Shown here piece after piece: positions 59,942 to 64,000 of a stretch of DNA of 64,000 nucleotides. Both the position numbers and the translations under genes were made by a program. Within the stretch, counting starts at the first letter, position 1. Every line of letters begins with the position of its first letter. Source of the DNA: Aldrovandia affinis (Eukaryota > Chordata > Actinopteri > Notacanthiformes > Halosauridae); assembly GCA_029706075.1 (NCBI GenBank), contig JAINUG010000039.1, positions 4,964,001 through 5,028,000 of the forward strand. Reading direction: 5' to 3'. Below the pieces are notes generated by a model, which saw only the letters and a list, made by a program, of their open reading frames with translations, was not told the origin of the DNA and made no database searches.

Positions 59942-61220
59942 TTAGCTGCATTTAAGGTAGCAAACTGAACTGGGGGAAAAGTAGCTAACTACCTAGATTA
60001 AACGCTACACTGGAAGTAGTTAAGCTACAGCAAAGCTACCATGGTGAGAAAAGTAGCTACACTAAAACTACTTTTTAAAAAGTAGCTAACAACACTGAAG
60101 TTACTTTATGGAAAAAACTGTACATAAATGACAATGGCTTTACTTACTTCTACTTTAGCTCTTCTAAATGAATTACATTTAAGTGCAGATCATTACAAAG
60201 CACTGGGTATATACCTGGTAATTAACACATTGTAAAATAAAGTGTAATCTAAGTTCTTAATTTTGAATACTAAAAATACAGTATGTACATCCCTCTGACA
60301 ATGAAGACAAAATCTTTTCAGAGAACTCTGATCTGTCCATGCAAATTAAGAATAAGCATGTCTTTATAATGTTTTAATGTTTCAATTAAAACCTTTAAAA
60401 AAAATAAAAAAATGGAAAAAACACTTTGATGTCATACAATAAGCAGCTTCTACCCAGGGTGAGATTAGATGCCTGTTCTACATTCCCAGAACATGAAGTG
60501 AATAGTTTACAATGTACATCAATATGCACAGTGGAGCGAAAGCACTTGTTTGTTACTTTTTGTCCCTTGTTTGTTCCAACAGCTGTGATTTTTATTCTGT
60601 AATATATTCTTCACACATTTTTTACATATTCCCATGTACCCCTGGAGACTGCCTACGTACCCCCTGGGACACACATACCCCTGGTTGGGAAACACTGCTC
60701 AAGGACAATCTGCCGCCCTGTGTAGCTGTTCACACTGAGAAGCACGGCTAAGGAAAGATACTTTGATCTTCCTTCATTTCAATGGAAAGATGTGCCTGCT
60801 TGCGCTTGGCACATGAATGGAGACTAAACTAACTAGCTGTCACATAATATGAAAATATAATTTTTATGTGTCTTGTCCCCACCAAGAGAAAATCGCACCG
60901 GCCCCACTGCATACAGACGGAATCTAAACAAGTGCTCAAAGTTGGCACTTGGCAGCTCTGCTAGGACGTTTGCTCTGCTTGGACGTTTGAAACCGTCACA
61001 TGACATTTGATATTTTTTGTAAAAAAAAGTAAATATAATAATAATACTACTGCTGGGGAGATGTAACTTTTGTCCACGCTACCCCGCTACTTGACAAAAA
61101 CAATGATTTAACTACTTGAAAGCTACTACATTGTGGAAGTAATTAAACTACCACACGTTACTGGAAAATGTAGTTAAATTAGTAGTCCCACTACTTGTAA
61201 TTCCGCTACTCTCCAACACT
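59942..61220. mobile_element. Possible old DNA transposon or composite repeat
   Basis: Both ends of this stretch are rich in the motifs GTAGCTA and TAGTTAA-type words (AAAAGTAGCTAACTACC near 59975; GTAGTTAAATTAGTAGTCCC near 61175). The right end finishes TCTCCAACACTG, which resembles the terminus of a common fish repeat (CAGTGTTGG... in reverse). I cannot find a clean matching left end or target duplication, and the interior has no recognisable transposase. Confidence 0.35.
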
Positions 61221-61324
61221 GACAGCAATATGCTAAAATTAACTAAGAGGATACACCTACACAGTGCAGCCTGCTGTTTTACCTTTATTCATTTGACTGT
61301 TCTTTCTGTGGCTGTTATTCATAG

Positions 61325-61500
61325 ATGCGGTGAAGAAGAACCCACTATCGTCCAAGAGCGCTACTGATAAAGATGTAGAAAAGTACATAATGAGGTGGCT
61401 GCAACTGGCTCCTGACAGAGATTGTGGTATGGAGGGGCTAGAGCTAGACAAAGCAGTGATCAGGAAATGCCAGAAGCCAGTTGTTGCCGCTCTCCTTTTC
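61325..61500 (+). pseudogene. Unidentified exon-like ORF, possibly transposon-derived
   Basis: After an acceptor-like TTATTCATAG, an open frame reads D-A-V-K-K-N-P-L-S-S-K-S-A-T-D-K-D-V-E-K then YIMRWLQLAPDRDCGMEGLE and LDKAVIRKCQKPVVAALLF. Composition is protein-like (charged, amphipathic) before it runs into the GT repeat. I do not recognise the family with confidence. The V-E-x-x-I-x-x-W-L-x-x-A-x-D-R motif gives the impression of the C-terminal region of a multicopy, transposon-associated fish protein. It is on the same strand as EPHA6 but fits no Eph domain, so it should not be read as part of that gene. Confidence 0.3.
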
Positions 61501-61550
61501 CAGCTCCTCTATCCCCTACTCCTTTTATATATAAAATGTGCTGTAATTAG

Positions 61551-61688
<138 letters not shown>

Positions 61689-62194
61689 TGAGAGAGAGTG
61701 AGAGTGTGTTTGTGTGAGAGCGTTCATGTGCATGTGCATGTGTGCCCGTGCATTTGGGTGTGTGTGTGTGTGCGTGAGTGAATGTGAGAGAGTGAATGTT
61801 TGTGTGTCTGTGTGTGTTGCTATAATATATTTATTTGTTTTATTTATATTCATTTTTATACCCATAATCCGTATGTATCTGTCTGCTGTATCTTCTGTCA
61901 GTTTGGCACTGCAAATAAAAAGTTTGATGATTAAAAAGTATCATGTATTTGAAGTTTGTGTAACACAAGTGTAAGTGTGATAAATACATTAATAATTTGA
62001 TGAATTGATGATTATATATTTGATAACTGTATTACGGATGTATTTAGTTCAGCAAAATGCATATCATACATTCAAAGCATTGAACCTGACAATGATTATT
62101 TAAAACTGGGATATGGAAATAAATACTGTTTTCATCGCAATATTAATAAAACTAAAATATATTCAAAATGGGGGGGGCGGGGTGGTGATTCATT

Positions 62195-62415
62195 GGATTT
62201 GTTGGAATCTGGCCAGCGCTGACCTGACGTTAGTATTACTGACGGGCCGATTCTGGCTTGCTGCCAGTCAGTGTCGGCCTGGGTACGGGCTACGCATCTG
62301 GCCCTATGCATTCGGGCCGGATCCGGGAAGCCATTCAAAATGGATATGGGCCGACCCCAGCTGCCAGATCCGGCCCGATTGTTAAAGGCTTAGTGTGCGG
62401 GAGTCTGGCCGAAAG
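62195..62415. repeat. GC-rich CGGCC-type repeat block
   Basis: Dense in GGCC/CGGCC words: GGCCGATTCTGGCTTGCTGC, GTGTCGGCCTGGGTACGGGC, GGGCCGGATCCGGG, GATCCGGCCCGATTG. A related phrase in the same orientation occurs at about 59127-59156 (GGGCTGATTCTGGCTCGACA) and 59078-59098 (CTCGGGCCGACTCTGGTCAG). Probably parts of one repeat family. Not identified further. Confidence 0.5.
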
Positions 62416-64000
62416 CGGCCCTAGTGTTTTTTTGCTAACCGGGACTGATAAAAGACCGTGTGTAGATAGTCACAGAGCAGTTTTGTCATTTATCCATAGA
62501 GAGCGTATAAACAATAGTCCACCTTTATGTGAAAGACCAATGCACTGATAACGTGCCTCATTTTGAAATGGTGAGGTGACCCAAAAGGCTCAATCTCTTA
62601 ATGCTGTTTGTGCTCTCAGGTATAGCATTTGGCTCGGGATGCCAATAAAATGCAGTTGTTCTTTGCTCATAAAGTGGTAAATGCAAATCAATACAATACA
62701 GATAATACATGCAGTACAGATCTTCGAGTGTGAAACATCTTTTTCTGGAGGCAAATACAGCAGCAGTTTTGTTCCAGATCATTCTTTGGCTTCATTCTAC
62801 AGTCTTTTGTGGAGACTACACTGTGTATTGTAGGAATTTTCTTTGTATGTTTCCCAAAAAGGCTGAACAAGGTTTTCACTAAAATTAGTGTTATTAAAAT
62901 AAATTAAAGCTAAGCTATGCTTAATATTATTGAGCAGAAGATTCCACATTTTTAAAGTGTCTACTTAAATTACTTGTGTTTCTTCTAATGTTTTAATGAT
63001 CAATGTTCACGATTGTCTTACAGTTACATAAGGGACAAGATCTTGAAGATGAAGCTTAATTCTTCCTGTCTTCTTGTATTTCCCAGTTTTGTAAATTGAT
63101 GTTTAGTACAGGTCCCAAACAGAAATGAGTCCCAAGCAGACATACAGTACAGCTGATAGCTTTGATGGATTTAATGCGCCTACTTTTATTCACCTGCTTC
63201 TATGTCCAGGCTGTAATCTAATTTCGGCAGCCCACTCAATGTTTATAAGATACCCGAAACATATTAGTTTGTACCATTCCAGGTTTTATTATATAAGACT
63301 GTTAGTACATCTGCTAATACTTGTTTGTTCTGTTGTTGCGCTGTTACTGTACATCTGCTCCTTTACCTGAATCAGCCTGCAGTGGTTTTGGCAGAACTGT
63401 TTACCTGTGTATCCAGTGATGTCTCAGGGCTGGATGGCCATCTAACGACACGTACACAGGCTTTGTGTGAACAAGCGACTAGCTTGCAGACTGTAACACA
63501 TTCCTCCTGTGCCGTTTCTCATTCCCGTTGGCGGAAACATTTCCAAGACCGCTGCTTGTCTGAAGAATGACAGGGTTCAGAGCTGAATGCTAACTTAATG
63601 TGACCCGAAAGAACCCATATGAATGGATTGAAAACCACCCAGATATTTTTTTTCTTTCCATTTTTTTTAACTAAAACATTTGCATAAATGAATAATGCAG
63701 TGAGGCGCCCATAGGCTAACAATGTAGTCTCAGATTCGCTCCCAGTGTTGGGGATGTGCGACTAAAAGACAGTTTTATACACCGTGTGGACTTTAGGTAA
63801 AATACAACACTGGCGATTTGAATAAAATCATTTTCACTTGTTTATATCTTCTAGGCAGCATCACCAAGCCTCCTCCCAGCTTATTGACGGGGCACTCCTC
63901 AGTGATGGGCAGCATCGCTTGCTCCTCTCCGCCTGCGTTTAGGGGGCATGGGCTGATGCTCCTCTGTAGGTTGGCCAGGCAAGGGCCGTGGCTGGGGCGG

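Noticed and set aside
63850-64000. Possible EPHA6 exon 4 at the window end
   Set aside because: There is an acceptor-like CTTCTAG, but the following frames do not encode the expected C-R-P-G-F-Y cysteine-rich start in any phase.

Overview
This is vertebrate nuclear DNA, almost certainly from a ray-finned fish. It has three spliced coding exons spread over about 48 kb, long AT-rich introns, abundant Tc1-like and hAT DNA transposon copies, tRNA-headed SINEs whose 3' ends carry the UnaL2/L2-type stem-loop, and many microsatellites. UnaL2 and its partner SINE were described in eels, so an eel-like fish is possible, but related L2 tails occur widely in teleosts and I do not name a species.

The only host gene I can support is the 5' part of an EphA-class receptor tyrosine kinase gene on the + strand, best matched to EPHA6. 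Exon 1 (coding part 8331-8409) encodes the signal peptide. Exon 2 (27118-27182, 65 bp) encodes the start of the mature protein. Exon 3 (55472-56135, 664 bp) encodes nearly all of the ephrin-binding domain. The three pieces join in phase into 269 codons plus one base. The rest of the receptor (cysteine-rich region, fibronectin repeats, transmembrane segment, kinase, SAM) must lie beyond base 64000. About 8.3 kb of upstream DNA, including a moderately CpG-containing stretch just before exon 1, precedes the gene.

Layout: 1-7560 upstream DNA with SINEs and a small foldback element; 7560-8330 presumed promoter/5' UTR; 8410-27117 intron 1 (three SINE families, one defective Tc1 copy, one Tc1 deletion derivative, an L2 3' end, a zinc-finger pseudogene fragment); 27183-55471 intron 2 (two more Tc1 deletion derivatives, a Tc1 copy with a hAT element nested in its terminal repeat, several MITEs, four minisatellites, LINE ends, SINEs); 56136-64000 the first part of intron 3 (SINE, an old repeat, a short unidentified exon-like ORF, a long GT repeat).

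I see no prokaryotic features, CRISPR array, functional tRNA or rRNA gene, and no convincing novel biological system. The most informative structure is the transposon archaeology: target-site duplications read directly from the sequence, a hAT insertion inside a Tc1 terminal repeat, and recurrent Tc1 deletion derivatives.
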